DNA of 64,000 nt from Nitrospirota bacterium (GTDB taxonomy: Bacteria > Nitrospirota > Nitrospiria > SBBL01 > JAADHI01). The position numbers and the translations under genes are program-made. Position 1 is the first letter of the stretch; every line of letters begins with the position of its first letter. A model generated the notes under the pieces. The model was not told the origin of the DNA. It made no database searches and saw nothing but the letters and a program-made list of their open reading frames with translations. Where the stretch lies: the NCBI GenBank assembly GCA_029261195.1, contig JAJDBU010000063.1, positions 92,159 to 156,158 of the forward strand, in the 5' to 3' direction. This document shows positions 42,051 to 51,696 of the stretch, piece after piece.

Positions 42051-43918
42051 CCTTCTTCCTCACGATTCGTTGCCGGCTGCTGTTGAGATTGATATAAAAA
42101 CTTGCGTCGAAGCAGCCCGCCCGGATCATCCGGGATGCGCCTCAGCCATTGCTCAAGCGCCAGTTTAGATTCCTTCTGTTCGTCTGTTTCATTGAGTTCG
42201 TCTTGTTCTCCCGACTTGGCAACTTCATTATCTTCGGAGTCAGATTCATCTTGTTCTTCTTTTTCATGCGGTTCAGTCTGTTGGGTGTCCTGCTCGGACT
42301 CGCCGTCCTCTTTCTCGGATGAATCGCTTTCTTGCTGATTCTCCTGCTCTGACTCCGAATTCTGATCTTCGCCTTCCTGATTTTGCTCTTCTTCCTGTTC
42401 CCCGGACTCCGAGTCTTCTCCCTCTTGCTCTTCCTTGTTTGAATCTTGTTCGCCGGACTCTTCTGAGTCTTCCGAATCCTCTGAATTTTCAGATGACTCG
42501 CCGTCTTTCTGTTTGTTCTGATTCTGGTCGTCCTGTGACAGTTGTTCTTCAATTTGCTCTTTGTTATAAGCGGCGTCTTCGTGTTCAGGGTCGAGTTTCA
42601 GGGCTTCGTCGTAGGCTGTGATGGCTTCGGGGAGTTGCCCTAGTTGAGCCAGAGCGTTTCCTTTATTGTAGAGGGCATCCGGAGTTTGAATCCCCTCCAA
42701 GGCTTCAATGCTCTTTTGGTAGTTACCGGTGCGATAATGTGCGGCCGATTTCCATTCTGGATCTTCAAAAAGTGTTGCGGCACTGGACTCTTCGCCTTGC
42801 TCAAAAATCTCCTGTGCTCGTTGATCGGGGCGTGACCAGAGCGTGTCCCAATCAAGTGCATTGGCGTAAGGAGGCAGGGATAACACAAGTCCAAACAAAA
42901 TAATGCTTAGGATGCCGCGTCGAAAGGCCAGGGCGGCAAAAGGAAGGAGGCAGAGCAAGAGCCAGGGGCCTTCTTCCCGCCAGCGGTCGGTTTTCAAGCC
43001 GGTGTCTTCCTGCTTGTCCTCTAAGCCACGAAGGGCGGATGTGGCAAAAAGACTATCGATGTCGCTATCATCATTCGCAATTCTCAAGTAGCGTCCACCG
43101 CCTTTTTGTGCCATTGCACTTAAGTCGGCTTCGTCTAGCTTTGGAATAACAAGGCGATCATGCTTGTCCCTGAAATAGCCTCCTTTCGGCAATTTAATCG
43201 GCGCACCCTCTAGTGTACCGACACCTAAAATCGAGAGACGATGTCCTGAGGACAAGAGTTTAGACTGTGCCTCGGCAAGCGCATCTTTCAAAACATTCTC
43301 AAGGCCGTCCGTGATCAATAAGACCTCTCCTTTTGGCACGCCAGCTTGTTTAAGCAGTTGTCCCGCTTTTGAAATGGCGAGATCGGGCCGACTGCCCTGG
43401 CGCGGGATCAAGGTTGTTTTGAGGGCGGAAACCTGGCTGATAATCGTTTTCGCATCCTGGGTCAGGGGGCTGACCACGAAGGCTCCTCCGGCATAAATGA
43501 CGAGGGCCGTCTGCCCTTCTTTGCGACCTTTGAGAATGTCGATCAACTTATGACGGGCTCGGCTAAGTCGGGTGGGTTTGATGTCGGTGGCATCCATCGA
43601 ACGACTGAGGTCGAGGATGAGGACGAGGGCCGATTCATCGCGAAAGACGGGGGTCTCCAACTGTTTCCAGACCGGTCCCGCAAGCGCAAAGGTGGCGAGT
43701 AAAGAGACGAGTCCCAAGAGATAGAGGCCTTTGCGTCCCGCCTCTCCCTCTGATCCTCCCACGAGCAGCTGAGACAGCAGTTCCGGATCACAGGCCGTTC
43801 GCCAGCTCCGGCTGGAGACTTTTCGACGCTGATAGAGCCACAGGAGTACTGCAATAACCGGTAGCAGTGCAAAGCTGCTTGGGCGTAAAAAATGGAGATG
43901 ATTGATGATGGATTGCAT
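42044..43918 (-). CDS. BatB-BatC fusion: VWA domain, TPR and long acidic linker
   Basis: This 624-residue protein has membrane helices at about 10-28 and 60-80, then a VWA domain (about 85-280) with the MIDAS motif DLSRSMD. A third and fourth helix (about 315-350) precede TPR repeats (about 370-460, ALYNKGNALAQLGQLPEAIT). A roughly 130-residue stretch made almost only of E, D, S, Q, N and K follows, and the protein ends in a conserved-looking IPDDPGGLLRRKFLYQ tail. BatB and BatC are separate proteins in Bacteroides but fused in several lineages. The DPGGLLRRKF tail is typical of BatC-like ends. Confidence 0.9.
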   Translation of the reverse strand: MQSIINHLHFLRPSSFALLPVIAVLLWLYQRRKVSSRSWRTACDPELLSQLLVGGSEGEAGRKGLYLLGLVSLLATFALAGPVWKQLETPVFRDESALVLILDLSRSMDATDIKPTRLSRARHKLIDILKGRKEGQTALVIYAGGAFVVSPLTQDAKTIISQVSALKTTLIPRQGSRPDLAISKAGQLLKQAGVPKGEVLLITDGLENVLKDALAEAQSKLLSSGHRLSILGVGTLEGAPIKLPKGGYFRDKHDRLVIPKLDEADLSAMAQKGGGRYLRIANDDSDIDSLFATSALRGLEDKQEDTGLKTDRWREEGPWLLLCLLPFAALAFRRGILSIILFGLVLSLPPYANALDWDTLWSRPDQRAQEIFEQGEESSAATLFEDPEWKSAAHYRTGNYQKSIEALEGIQTPDALYNKGNALAQLGQLPEAITAYDEALKLDPEHEDAAYNKEQIEEQLSQDDQNQNKQKDGESSENSEDSEDSEESGEQDSNKEEQEGEDSESGEQEEEQNQEGEDQNSESEQENQQESDSSEKEDGESEQDTQQTEPHEKEEQDESDSEDNEVAKSGEQDELNETDEQKESKLALEQWLRRIPDDPGGLLRRKFLYQSQQQPATNREEEGW

Positions 43919-43927
43919 CTAAAGCTT

Positions 43928-44040
43928 CCCCCTTAACTTAAAGGGGATTAAGAGGGATTTTATCCTCACAATCTCAATGACGAGTATCCTGTTCAGGCTT
44001 CTCAAAAAATCCCCCCTAGCCCCCCTTAAGTTAAGGGGGG
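43928..44040. repeat. Dispersed C/G-tract inverted-repeat element, copy B (MITE/REP-like)
   Basis: This 113-bp element has CCCCCTTAACTTAAAGGGG at its left end and CCCCTTAAGTTAAGGGGGG at its right. These ends, with the inner AGGGATTTT / AAAAATCCCCCCT, are inverted complements. It fills the gap between batA and batB/C. Copy A is at 12099-12188. Confidence 0.8.
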
Positions 44041-44060
44041 ATCACGTAGACCTTAAATGT

Positions 44061-45047
44061 TTAGTTTTGGGAAAAGCTCTTCCTCAATAATAACAGTGCT
44101 GCAATCATCATTGCAGCGCCCAGGGGCCAGGGGTAGAGCGCGCTTGTCGGACGAAACACCTGAGTCTCCTGCTCAATCGGCTCAAGCCTGTCGAGCAATG
44201 TGTAAATTTCCTCAAACTCCTTCGTATTCCGTGCTCGAAAATAACGCCCCCCCGTTGTTTCAGCGATGGCTGTTAAAGTCTTCTCATCCAGATCGACTGA
44301 GGGGTTGACCTTGCGTTTGCCAAAAAAGGAAGAGACTATCATCTCATCGGCCCCGATGCCGATGGTGTAGATCTTCAGGCCCTCTTCCTTGGCCAAACTG
44401 GCGGCTTTGATCGGCTCGACTTCGCCCGCCGTGTTGGCGCCGTCGGTCAATAAAATCAGCACCCGGTCATCGGTCTTGTTGTTTTTTAGTCGTTTGACGG
44501 CCAAACCGATGGCATCCCCGATGGCGGTTTCCTTGCCTGCCAGTCCAATGACGGCCTCATCCAAGAGGGTATGCACTGTTTCCCGATCAAAGGTCAGCGG
44601 GGTTTGGAGGTAGGCTTGTTTCCCAAAGAGAATCAGTCCGAGGCGATCCCCGACACGGCGTTCAATAAATGCCCCCGCGACCGCCTGTGTGGCGCGAAGG
44701 CGGTTGACACGTTCTCCCTTAAGTTCAAAATCTTCGACTTCCATGCTGCCGGAAAGATCGACCGCCAGCATCAGGTTTCGCCCGCTCACCGGCAACTCGA
44801 CCGGCTCGCCCAGCCATTGAGGACGGGCAGTGGCGGCGAGCAAGAGCAGCCAGGCCAGGAAGGCGAACCACAATCGTTTGTGATTTTGCTTGAATCGCAC
44901 CGAGCCGCTTTGGGCTGTCAAAAATTCTTCCATGAAGGGGATACGGAGGGCGGCTTCTTCAGTAGGGGCGACGGCGGGCAGAAAACGGCGAAAGATCCAG
45001 GGAAGGGGAAACAAGAGCAGGAGCCAGGGCCATTCAAATTGAATCAT
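44061..45047 (-). CDS. batA: BatA-like VWA-domain membrane protein
   Basis: This is a 328-residue protein counted from ATG 45047, which overlaps the upstream stop (ATGA) and has GGGAGG. It has an N-terminal membrane anchor (FEWPWLLLLFPLPWIFRRF), a second helix near 60, a VWA domain (about 85-290) with MIDAS motif AVDLSGSMEVEDF, and a C-terminal helix (PLGAAMMIAALLLL). Its partner VWA protein is encoded next after the repeat element. BatA proteins are linked to aerotolerance in Bacteroides. Confidence 0.92.
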   Translation of the reverse strand: MIQFEWPWLLLLFPLPWIFRRFLPAVAPTEEAALRIPFMEEFLTAQSGSVRFKQNHKRLWFAFLAWLLLLAATARPQWLGEPVELPVSGRNLMLAVDLSGSMEVEDFELKGERVNRLRATQAVAGAFIERRVGDRLGLILFGKQAYLQTPLTFDRETVHTLLDEAVIGLAGKETAIGDAIGLAVKRLKNNKTDDRVLILLTDGANTAGEVEPIKAASLAKEEGLKIYTIGIGADEMIVSSFFGKRKVNPSVDLDEKTLTAIAETTGGRYFRARNTKEFEEIYTLLDRLEPIEQETQVFRPTSALYPWPLGAAMMIAALLLLRKSFSQN

Positions 45048-45541
45048 GCTTTCCTCCCTTTCGGAGGCAGGGTCTTGATCCAGTCTCTGCAAAGGCTGAG
45101 TAATGCCTGTCCATCAATTTCTATAAGGTCCTGGTAGGGGGCAGTAACGAGGATTCGTCCCGGACCTTTGCTAAACGGGGTGGTCTGATTTGATTTTCCT
45201 AAATGTGTATCGAGGAAGCCCAACCAGGCTTCACCACTCAAGCCTGCAACCTCTTTTCTCGGGTAATAACTGAGGCAAATCCGGCGCAGTAGTACCGAAA
45301 GGGCGCTCACGAGCTTGTGCTGATTACGATCTTGTTCAAAGCTGTGTGTCAGTGTCTCCAGAGATTTTATTGCGGTAGCACGGGCCTCTCGCCGTTGTCT
45401 CATTTCAACAAAGGTTTTTATCGATAGCACAACTAAAACGACGAGTAGAAGCAGGCCCCACCAACCGGGAGCGGGTGGCCACCAGGAAATGGCATCGGGC
45501 AGATGAATGTCGCGTAGTTGTAATGATGCGCCTTCTCCCAT
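45044..45541 (-). CDS. DUF4381 membrane protein
   Basis: This 165-residue protein starts with LQLRDIHLPDAISWWPPAPG, the DUF4381 hallmark, followed by one membrane helix (about 27-44) and a helical cytoplasmic domain (LVSALSVLLRRICLSYYPRK). Proteins of this family sit between DUF58 and BatA genes in MoxR operons, as here. It overlaps the neighbours by 1 and 4 bp. Confidence 0.9.
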   Translation of the reverse strand: MGEGASLQLRDIHLPDAISWWPPAPGWWGLLLLVVLVVLSIKTFVEMRQRREARATAIKSLETLTHSFEQDRNQHKLVSALSVLLRRICLSYYPRKEVAGLSGEAWLGFLDTHLGKSNQTTPFSKGPGRILVTAPYQDLIEIDGQALLSLCRDWIKTLPPKGRKA

Positions 45542-46581
45542 CAGGCAATGCCTCTTTTGGGAAGCAGTCCGAGTCCCCGCTGTAAGGTCGAAAGCAAGTC
45601 GTCGTTGGTGGCGCAGGGGAGGAAGTAGATGCCGTAGCGTCGGCAGATTCCTTTCAATATCGACTGTCGTTCTTCAAATTTATTTTGGTGTGCATTGCGT
45701 CCTGCCTGATCACTGGTGTCGAGCGTGATGTTTTGTTGTCCATCGCTGAGACGGTAAAGCCCTGCCGGTGGGAGGGTTTGTTCAATCGGGTCGTGGATAA
45801 AGAGCATGACGACGTCATTGTGACGGGCGATTTGAGCCAGGTGGGATTCGGACTGGCTATCGATAGACCTGAAATCGCTCATTAAAAAGACGAGGCTGCC
45901 GGGGCGGGACACCCGACGCAAACGCATGAGGGCTTGGCCTGCCGCCTCCGCCCTGATGTCATCAATGGAGCGCGCCTCCTCTGCATTGTCACCTTCGGCG
46001 ATTTTTGAGCTGGACCAGGCGGAATGTCCGACGAGGCTCCGGATGAAATGGAGGACCCCTTTTTTGCCCCGTTGCGGGCGGATTTCTTCATGTTGTTTTT
46101 CAGAAAAAACCAGGCCGCCCAGTCGATCACCGTGATGGATGGCGCTCCAGGCGAGCAGGGCCGCCGCTCGCGCCGCGACAACCGATTTAAAGCTCCCACG
46201 CGTTGCAAAAAACATCGGGGCGCGGTAATCGACCCAGAAAAGCACGGAGCGTTCTCTCTCTTCGCGAAACAGTTTGGTGTGGGGTTTTCCTGTGCGTGCG
46301 GTGACACGCCAGTCGAGGGTCCGCACATCGTCGCCCGCTTGATAGGGTCGTACCTCGTCGAATTCCATGCCGCGTCCTTTGAAAGGGGAGAGATAGTGCC
46401 CTCCTTCCTTTGAACGAATCTTCACCGATTTGAGTGGCAGTGTTTTCGCCTCACGATAAAAACGGATGAGCGCCTGTTTGCTGACACGGACCGGACTGTC
46501 GTCAAGATGCAGGGCTTGGGGCTTTGCGGAGGCCGGGGCGGTTTCTGCCCTGTTTTTAAAAGTTTTGAATCTGAATTCCAT
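45541..46581 (-). CDS. DUF58 protein
   Basis: This 346-residue protein has the DUF58 core RGMEFDEVRPYQAGDDVRTL and DWRVTARTGKPHTKLFREER, followed by a VWA-like domain (SVLFWVDYRAPMFFA). It is cytoplasmic and shares an operon with MoxR, whose AAA+ ATPase usually acts on VWA-type clients. It overlaps the DUF4381 gene by one base and follows moxR by 18 bp. Confidence 0.93.
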   Translation of the reverse strand: MEFRFKTFKNRAETAPASAKPQALHLDDSPVRVSKQALIRFYREAKTLPLKSVKIRSKEGGHYLSPFKGRGMEFDEVRPYQAGDDVRTLDWRVTARTGKPHTKLFREERERSVLFWVDYRAPMFFATRGSFKSVVAARAAALLAWSAIHHGDRLGGLVFSEKQHEEIRPQRGKKGVLHFIRSLVGHSAWSSSKIAEGDNAEEARSIDDIRAEAAGQALMRLRRVSRPGSLVFLMSDFRSIDSQSESHLAQIARHNDVVMLFIHDPIEQTLPPAGLYRLSDGQQNITLDTSDQAGRNAHQNKFEERQSILKGICRRYGIYFLPCATNDDLLSTLQRGLGLLPKRGIA

Positions 46582-46599
46582 CGTTATAGATTTGAAAGT

Positions 46600-47613
46600 T
46601 TAGGGAACCGCAATTCGGGAGATCAACTCCTCAATGAAGCGGTCGGGGGTAATGCCATCTGCTTCGGCCTCGTAGCTGAGTAGTACCCGGTGACGCAGGA
46701 CTTCAAAGGCGACTGACTGGATATCTTCGGGGGCGACATAGTCCCGTCCCGCAAGCCAGGCATGGGCACGAGCACAACGGTCAAGCGCAATACTGGCGCG
46801 CGGACTGGCGCCATACTGCACCCAAAGGGCTAATGAGGCGTCATAGCTCGCAGGATTGCGTGTGGCCAGCACGATTTCCAGAAGGTAGCGTTCAATCGGT
46901 TCGGCCATGTAGAGGCCTAATATCTCTTCACGGGCAGAAAAGATTGTTTTTTGATCACATTTGAGGAAGGGTGTTTCTGTTTTATTTTCTACCTGCGGCT
47001 CTTCTCCCCGCTCTTTTCCCCGATCTTCTCCGGTAGTCCGATGCGCCTCCTTCCGAACCAGGTGGAGGATGTCCCTTTCCGCCTCGGCATCGGGATAGTC
47101 GATTCTGACATGCATCAAAAACCGGTCAAGCTGGGCTTCCGGAAGGGCGTAGGTGCCCTCCTGTTCAATCGGATTCTGCGTTGCCATCACTAAAAAGAGC
47201 TCTGACAGTTTGTAGGTCACAGAACCGACGGTAATCTGCCGCTCTGCCATGGCTTCAAGCAGGGCGGATTGCACCTTGGCGGGTGCCCGGTTAATTTCAT
47301 CGGCCAGAACCAGGTTGTGAAAAAGGGGGCCTTTTTGAAATTTAAAGGAACCGTCCTGTGGTCGGAAGATCTCGGTGCCGGTCAAATCGGCAGGTAATAG
47401 ATCAGGCGTAAATTGAATACGATGGAAATCAGCTTCAAGGCCTTCGCCTAAGACCTTGATTGCCCGTGTCTTGGCCAGGCCGGGAGCGCCTTCTACCAGG
47501 AGATGCCCATCGGCCAGTAGGGCGATAAGTAGACGGTTAACGAGAAGTTCTTGACCGATAATCTTCTTGCTGATGTGTTGATGCAGTTTTTGAATGGCTT
47601 CCTGGTTACTCAT
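46600..47613 (-). CDS. MoxR-family AAA+ ATPase
   Basis: This 337-residue protein has Walker A LVEGAPGLAKTR, Walker B LVLADEINRAPAKVQSA, sensor region MATQNPIEQEGTYALPEAQL and arginine finger DRFLMHVRIDYP. An insert with charged residues (about 190-220, GEDRGKERGEEP) interrupts the lid. MoxR ATPases remodel VWA proteins such as BatA/BatB. It is the first gene of the Bat operon. Confidence 0.94.
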   Translation of the reverse strand: MSNQEAIQKLHQHISKKIIGQELLVNRLLIALLADGHLLVEGAPGLAKTRAIKVLGEGLEADFHRIQFTPDLLPADLTGTEIFRPQDGSFKFQKGPLFHNLVLADEINRAPAKVQSALLEAMAERQITVGSVTYKLSELFLVMATQNPIEQEGTYALPEAQLDRFLMHVRIDYPDAEAERDILHLVRKEAHRTTGEDRGKERGEEPQVENKTETPFLKCDQKTIFSAREEILGLYMAEPIERYLLEIVLATRNPASYDASLALWVQYGASPRASIALDRCARAHAWLAGRDYVAPEDIQSVAFEVLRHRVLLSYEAEADGITPDRFIEELISRIAVP

Positions 47614-47708
47614 GAATATCCTTCGGAGTTTATGTGGTGATCAATCGAACTGGGCATTTTATGAAATTAGTACCGAATTGACAAGATGAAAGTTTCATCA
47701 TCTATTCT

Positions 47709-47744
47709 GGAAGATTAAAAATAATAGATCATTTTTAATCTTCC
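47709..47744. promoter_or_regulatory. 14-bp perfect inverted repeat in the moxR-pyrG divergent gap
   Basis: GGAAGATTAAAAAT (47709-47722) and its complement (47731-47744) flank eight bases. The gap (47614-47875, 262 bp) holds the promoters of two divergent operons and no gene. Confidence 0.55.
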
Positions 47745-47791
47745 AACAACATTGTCACTTTTTCCTGCTCACGACTCAAGTGGCTTTGAAA

Positions 47792-47810
47792 CATATTGTT
47801 GATCAATATG
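47792..47810. promoter_or_regulatory. 7-bp inverted repeat upstream of pyrG
   Basis: CATATTG (47792-47798) and CAATATG (47804-47810) flank TTGAT, 66 bp before the pyrG start. It could be an operator site; no regulator is suggested by sequence. Confidence 0.4.
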
Positions 47811-47875
47811 AGTTGTGCTAAATTGAGCCTCTTGAAAATTTCTGGAAACATTGATCATAAATTGAGGGCAATGCA

Positions 47876-49504
47876 GTGACGGATCGAACGACAAAGTATA
47901 TTTTTATTACTGGAGGAGTCGTCTCTTCTCTCGGCAAGGGGCTCTCGGCAGCCGCAATCGGTAGTCTGCTCGAAGCACGAGGCCTGACCATCACTTTTCT
48001 TAAACTTGATCCCTACATTAACGTCGATCCGGGTACAATGAACCCCTATCAACATGGAGAGGTTTTTGTCACAGAAGACGGGGCGGAGACTGACCTTGAT
48101 CTTGGACACTATGAGCGCTATACCTCCGTCCGCCTCTCTAAGGCCAACAATTATACAACGGGCAAAATTTACTATAACGTCATCAAGAAGGAGAGACGGG
48201 GAGACTACCTGGGTGGAACGGTCCAGGTTGTGCCGCATATTACCGATGAGATCAAGCGTTCGATTGCATCAGTCTCGAAACTCGGCCCGAATGGCAGCGA
48301 GGTCGATATCGCCATTGTGGAGATCGGGGGAACAGTCGGGGATATCGAAAGCCTTCCCTTTCTTGAAGCCATTCGACAGTTCCCTTTTGATGTGGGTAAG
48401 GAACACGTACTTTATATCCACCTCACTTTAGTCCCTTACATTAAAGCAGCAGATGAGTTGAAGACGAAACCGACTCAGCACAGCGTTGGGAAAATGCGGG
48501 AAATCGGGATTCAGCCGGACATCCTGCTCTGTCGAACCGACCGTTTTATTTCGGATGATCTGAAGAAAAAGATTTCTCTGTTTTGCAGTGTACAGCGTAA
48601 TTCTGTCGTGACAGCGAAGGATGTTTCAAGTATTTATGAAGTCCCGCTTGTCTTTCATGAAGAAAATCTTGATGAAATTATTATAAGAAAATTAGGGATT
48701 TATACACAGAAACCTCAATTAAAAGATTGGAAAAAAATTGTCCAGACCATTCAAAATCCGAGGGGAGAGGTCCGCATTGCACTCATCGGGAAATATGTTG
48801 ACCTGAAGGATTCCTACAAAAGCCTCCACGAATCCCTCATTCACGGCGGCCTCGGCAACAAACTTAAAGTAACAGTTGAATGGCTCAATAGCGAAGACAT
48901 TGAAAACGGAGACGTCTCTTCACTCCTGGGCAGGTCTCAGGGTATTCTGGTGGCAAGTGGGTTCGGAAGTCGAGGCATTGAAGGGAAGGTGGAGGCTATT
49001 CGATATGCCAGGGAGAATAATATTCCCTTTCTGGGGATTTGCCTGGGGATGCAGTGTGCTGTCATTGAGTTTGCCCGCAATGTTGCTCAACTACAACAAG
49101 CCAATAGTGCTGAATTTGATTCCGGGACACCGCACCCTGTGATTGATCTCCTGGATGAACAACGTGGGCTTGAAGATAAAGGCGCGACGATGCGACTTGG
49201 CGCTTATCCCTGCCGGATTGAAAAGGAAACAAATGCGCATGAGATCTATGGGTCGGACGAGATCTCTGAACGCCATCGTCACCGATATGAAGTCAACAAT
49301 GCGTATCGATCCCGACTGACAGATGCGGGTCTTGTACTGAGCGGTCTTTCACCCGACGGGAAATTAGTGGAGATGATTGAGCTTAAGAATCACCCCTGGT
49401 TTGTCGCCGTACAGTTCCACCCGGAATTCAAATCGAGGCCAAGAGATCCACATCCTCTGTTTGAATCCTTCGTTAAAGCGGCTTCAACTCTCTTCGCAAA
49501 GTAA
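47876..49504 (+). CDS. pyrG: CTP synthase
   Basis: This 542-residue enzyme starts at GTG. The synthetase domain has [19 protein letters not shown] and [20 protein letters not shown]. The glutaminase domain has the catalytic Cys in [14 protein letters not shown] and His/Glu in [10 protein letters not shown]. It makes CTP from UTP and glutamine; CTP also feeds CMP-Kdo made by KdsB in this window. It is 49 bp upstream of kdsD. Confidence 0.98.
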   Translation: MTDRTTKYIFITGGVVSSLGKGLSAAAIGSLLEARGLTITFLKLDPYINVDPGTMNPYQHGEVFVTEDGAETDLDLGHYERYTSVRLSKANNYTTGKIYYNVIKKERRGDYLGGTVQVVPHITDEIKRSIASVSKLGPNGSEVDIAIVEIGGTVGDIESLPFLEAIRQFPFDVGKEHVLYIHLTLVPYIKAADELKTKPTQHSVGKMREIGIQPDILLCRTDRFISDDLKKKISLFCSVQRNSVVTAKDVSSIYEVPLVFHEENLDEIIIRKLGIYTQKPQLKDWKKIVQTIQNPRGEVRIALIGKYVDLKDSYKSLHESLIHGGLGNKLKVTVEWLNSEDIENGDVSSLLGRSQGILVASGFGSRGIEGKVEAIRYARENNIPFLGICLGMQCAVIEFARNVAQLQQANSAEFDSGTPHPVIDLLDEQRGLEDKGATMRLGAYPCRIEKETNAHEIYGSDEISERHRHRYEVNNAYRSRLTDAGLVLSGLSPDGKLVEMIELKNHPWFVAVQFHPEFKSRPRDPHPLFESFVKAASTLFAK

Positions 49505-49553
49505 TCATGTGTAATCTTCGTCTCACAGGCATCTCCATAAGGTATCCGGAAAA

Positions 49554-50543
49554 ATGCAAAGAATAGACAGTAAAACTTTGGAAGAAGGTATTCGTGTTCT
49601 TGAAATCGAAGCGACCGCAATTACCCAACTGGTGAAAAATATGGATCACCGCTTTGTTGAGGTGGTGGAGCTTTGTTACCGATGTCGGGGCCGTGTCGTT
49701 CTGATCGGCATGGGAAAATCCGGACTCATTGGAAAGAAGATCTCTGCGACCCTTGCCAGTACGGGGACCCCGTCCTTTTTTATGCATCCATCGGAAGCCA
49801 TTCATGGTGATCTCGGCATGATTTCGAAAGAAGATATCGCGCTCATGATTTCCAATAGTGGAGAAACTGAAGAAATCCTCAGAATTCTGCCCTCACTCAA
49901 ACGGCTCGATTTGAGGCTGATTACACTCACTGGGGACATTGAATCATCCCTTGCCGAAGAGAGTGATGTTGTGCTGGATGTTTCCGTTCGAGAAGAGGCT
50001 TGCCCCCTGGGTCTGGCGCCGACTGCAAGCACGACAGCGGCTTTGGCGATGGGTGATGCAATCGCCGTCGCCCTCCTCCAGAAACGAGGTTTCAAAAAGG
50101 AAGATTTTGCCTCTTTTCATCCGGGTGGATCATTGGGCAGAAACCTGCTTTTGAAGGTGAAGGACGCGATGCACAGCGGGTCGGAAATGCCAAAGGTCTC
50201 CGAGAACACGCCGATGAAAGAGGTTGTACTTGAAATGACCGAAAAAAAACTCGGCATGACGACGGTTTTTTCAAAAGAAGGGAAGCTATCAGGTGTGATT
50301 ACGGATGGTGATCTGAGACGCTTGATTAGAACGGTAAATCAGGAAGGTCATGATATTTTTGAGACTCCCGCACGCGATGTTATGTGCTCCAAACCCCTTA
50401 CAATTGCATCAGAAGCGCTTGCGGCTGAGGCAGTTCACCTCATGGAGACGCATTCAGTAACCTCTCTCCTTGCCCTTGATGCTTCCGGTCAGGTTGAAGG
50501 TGTGGTCCATCTACATGACCTGTTAAAAGAAGGGGTGGCCTGA
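49554..50543 (+). CDS. kdsD: D-arabinose-5-phosphate isomerase
   Basis: This 329-residue protein has an SIS domain (about 40-180; VLIGMGKSGLIGKKISATLA, MHPSEAIHGDLGMI) and two CBS domains (about 205-325). This is the KdsD/KpsF architecture that turns ribulose-5-phosphate into arabinose-5-phosphate, the first step of Kdo synthesis. kdsA, kdsC and kdsB are at 56.6-58.8 kb, so the whole route to CMP-Kdo is present. Confidence 0.95.
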   Translation: MQRIDSKTLEEGIRVLEIEATAITQLVKNMDHRFVEVVELCYRCRGRVVLIGMGKSGLIGKKISATLASTGTPSFFMHPSEAIHGDLGMISKEDIALMISNSGETEEILRILPSLKRLDLRLITLTGDIESSLAEESDVVLDVSVREEACPLGLAPTASTTAALAMGDAIAVALLQKRGFKKEDFASFHPGGSLGRNLLLKVKDAMHSGSEMPKVSENTPMKEVVLEMTEKKLGMTTVFSKEGKLSGVITDGDLRRLIRTVNQEGHDIFETPARDVMCSKPLTIASEALAAEAVHLMETHSVTSLLALDASGQVEGVVHLHDLLKEGVA

Positions 50544-50597
50544 TAAGCGATCCTTTCACTACAATTTTCTTGTATTTTTATTACATATGCCTATCCC

Positions 50598-51515
50598 ATG
50601 AAAAAAATTTCCTGGTCTAAAAAAACACTCAGGGCTTTTTTGATCTTTCTACTGAAGACGATTGCCTTTGTCAGTCGACAGCTTCCCTGGCGCATGGGTG
50701 TCAACATCGGTGGTTTACTCGGTTCAATGGCCTTTCATCTGATTCGGCGTGATCGGGAACGATCATACGAACATCTTCAGATCGCCTTTGGAGCCGATAC
50801 GCCTAAAAAGAAGCTGGCCTTGATTGCAAAACGGAACTTCAGCAATCTCGGAAAAGGCTTAATAGAGGTACTGAATCTGGCTTATCTCAAAGACGAACAG
50901 CTTGATGCACTCGTTTCAGTCGAAGGGGAAGAATACCTTCGAGAGGCCGGAGACGCAGGTCTGGGGACGATACTGATCACGGGTCATATTGGTAATTGGG
51001 AACTCATGGCAGCCATTTTGTCGAAACGCGGCCACCGGCTCCACGTCATCGCCGCCCCCCTCTATGACCCGAATATAGACGATTGGATTGTCTCCCTGCG
51101 TTCAAAATTCAATGTTGAGACGATCAGCCGCGGCTCCCCATCGGCATCAAGAAAGATCCTCGGGGTCTTGAAAAAGAAAGAAGTTTTGGGATTACTCATC
51201 GATCAGGATACGCGGGTCGACGGGGTATTTGTAAATTTTTTCAATAAAAAGGCCCATACTCCGGCGGGGGCGGCCCAACTTGCCTTACGCAGTAATGCCG
51301 CGACGATGATGTGTTTTGTCACAAGGCTGCCGGGCGGGAGGCATCGCATTACCATTGAAAAACCGATGCAGCTATTCAGAAGCGGGGATAAGGAAAAAGA
51401 TATTGAGGTAAACACGGCAATGTTTACCGCCCGCATTGAAGAGGTTGTTAAACAGTACCCGGAACAGTGGGTCTGGATGCACCGCCGCTGGCGGACGAAA
51501 CAGGTGAAAGCGTAG
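50598..51515 (+). CDS. Lipid A biosynthesis acyltransferase (LpxL/HtrB family)
   Basis: This 305-residue protein has a hydrophobic N-terminal segment (about 10-30) and the acyltransferase HX4E motif in ILITGHIGNWELMAAIL, followed by the glycine/arginine segment ISRGSPSASRKIL and the late motif QYPEQWVWMHRRWRTK. It adds secondary acyl chains to Kdo-lipid IVA at the inner membrane. Its place after kdsD is in keeping with LPS synthesis. The specific acyl chain is unknown. Confidence 0.93.
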   Translation: MKKISWSKKTLRAFLIFLLKTIAFVSRQLPWRMGVNIGGLLGSMAFHLIRRDRERSYEHLQIAFGADTPKKKLALIAKRNFSNLGKGLIEVLNLAYLKDEQLDALVSVEGEEYLREAGDAGLGTILITGHIGNWELMAAILSKRGHRLHVIAAPLYDPNIDDWIVSLRSKFNVETISRGSPSASRKILGVLKKKEVLGLLIDQDTRVDGVFVNFFNKKAHTPAGAAQLALRSNAATMMCFVTRLPGGRHRITIEKPMQLFRSGDKEKDIEVNTAMFTARIEEVVKQYPEQWVWMHRRWRTKQVKA

Positions 51516-51547
51516 TCATTTTAGACTGAAAAAACACCCAACTTTGC

Positions 51548-51627
51548 TGTCATTCCGGGAATCTAAGAGCCGGAATCCATATCACTCAAGCGAATAGATT
51601 CCCGCTGGGATCGTGCTAGAATGACGA
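51548..51627. repeat. Palindromic dispersed repeat (REP-like)
   Basis: An 80-bp segment starts TGTCATTCCGGGAATC and GGAATCCAT and ends AGATTCCCGC and GAATGACGA, so its halves are inverted complements. TCATTCC...GGAATCCA repeats of this type are widespread in environmental proteobacteria and Nitrospirota genomes. It occupies most of the gap between the acyltransferase gene and pgsA. Confidence 0.7.
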
Positions 51628-51696
51628 GAAACGAGAACACAACAAGCGGTTTTAAATTCTTTCTTACTTCTGATAACTGATAACTTCGCTGATAAC

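Noticed and set aside
42102..42338. Serine/cysteine-rich plus-strand frame
   Set aside because: It is the antisense shadow of the acidic linker of the BatB/BatC fusion.
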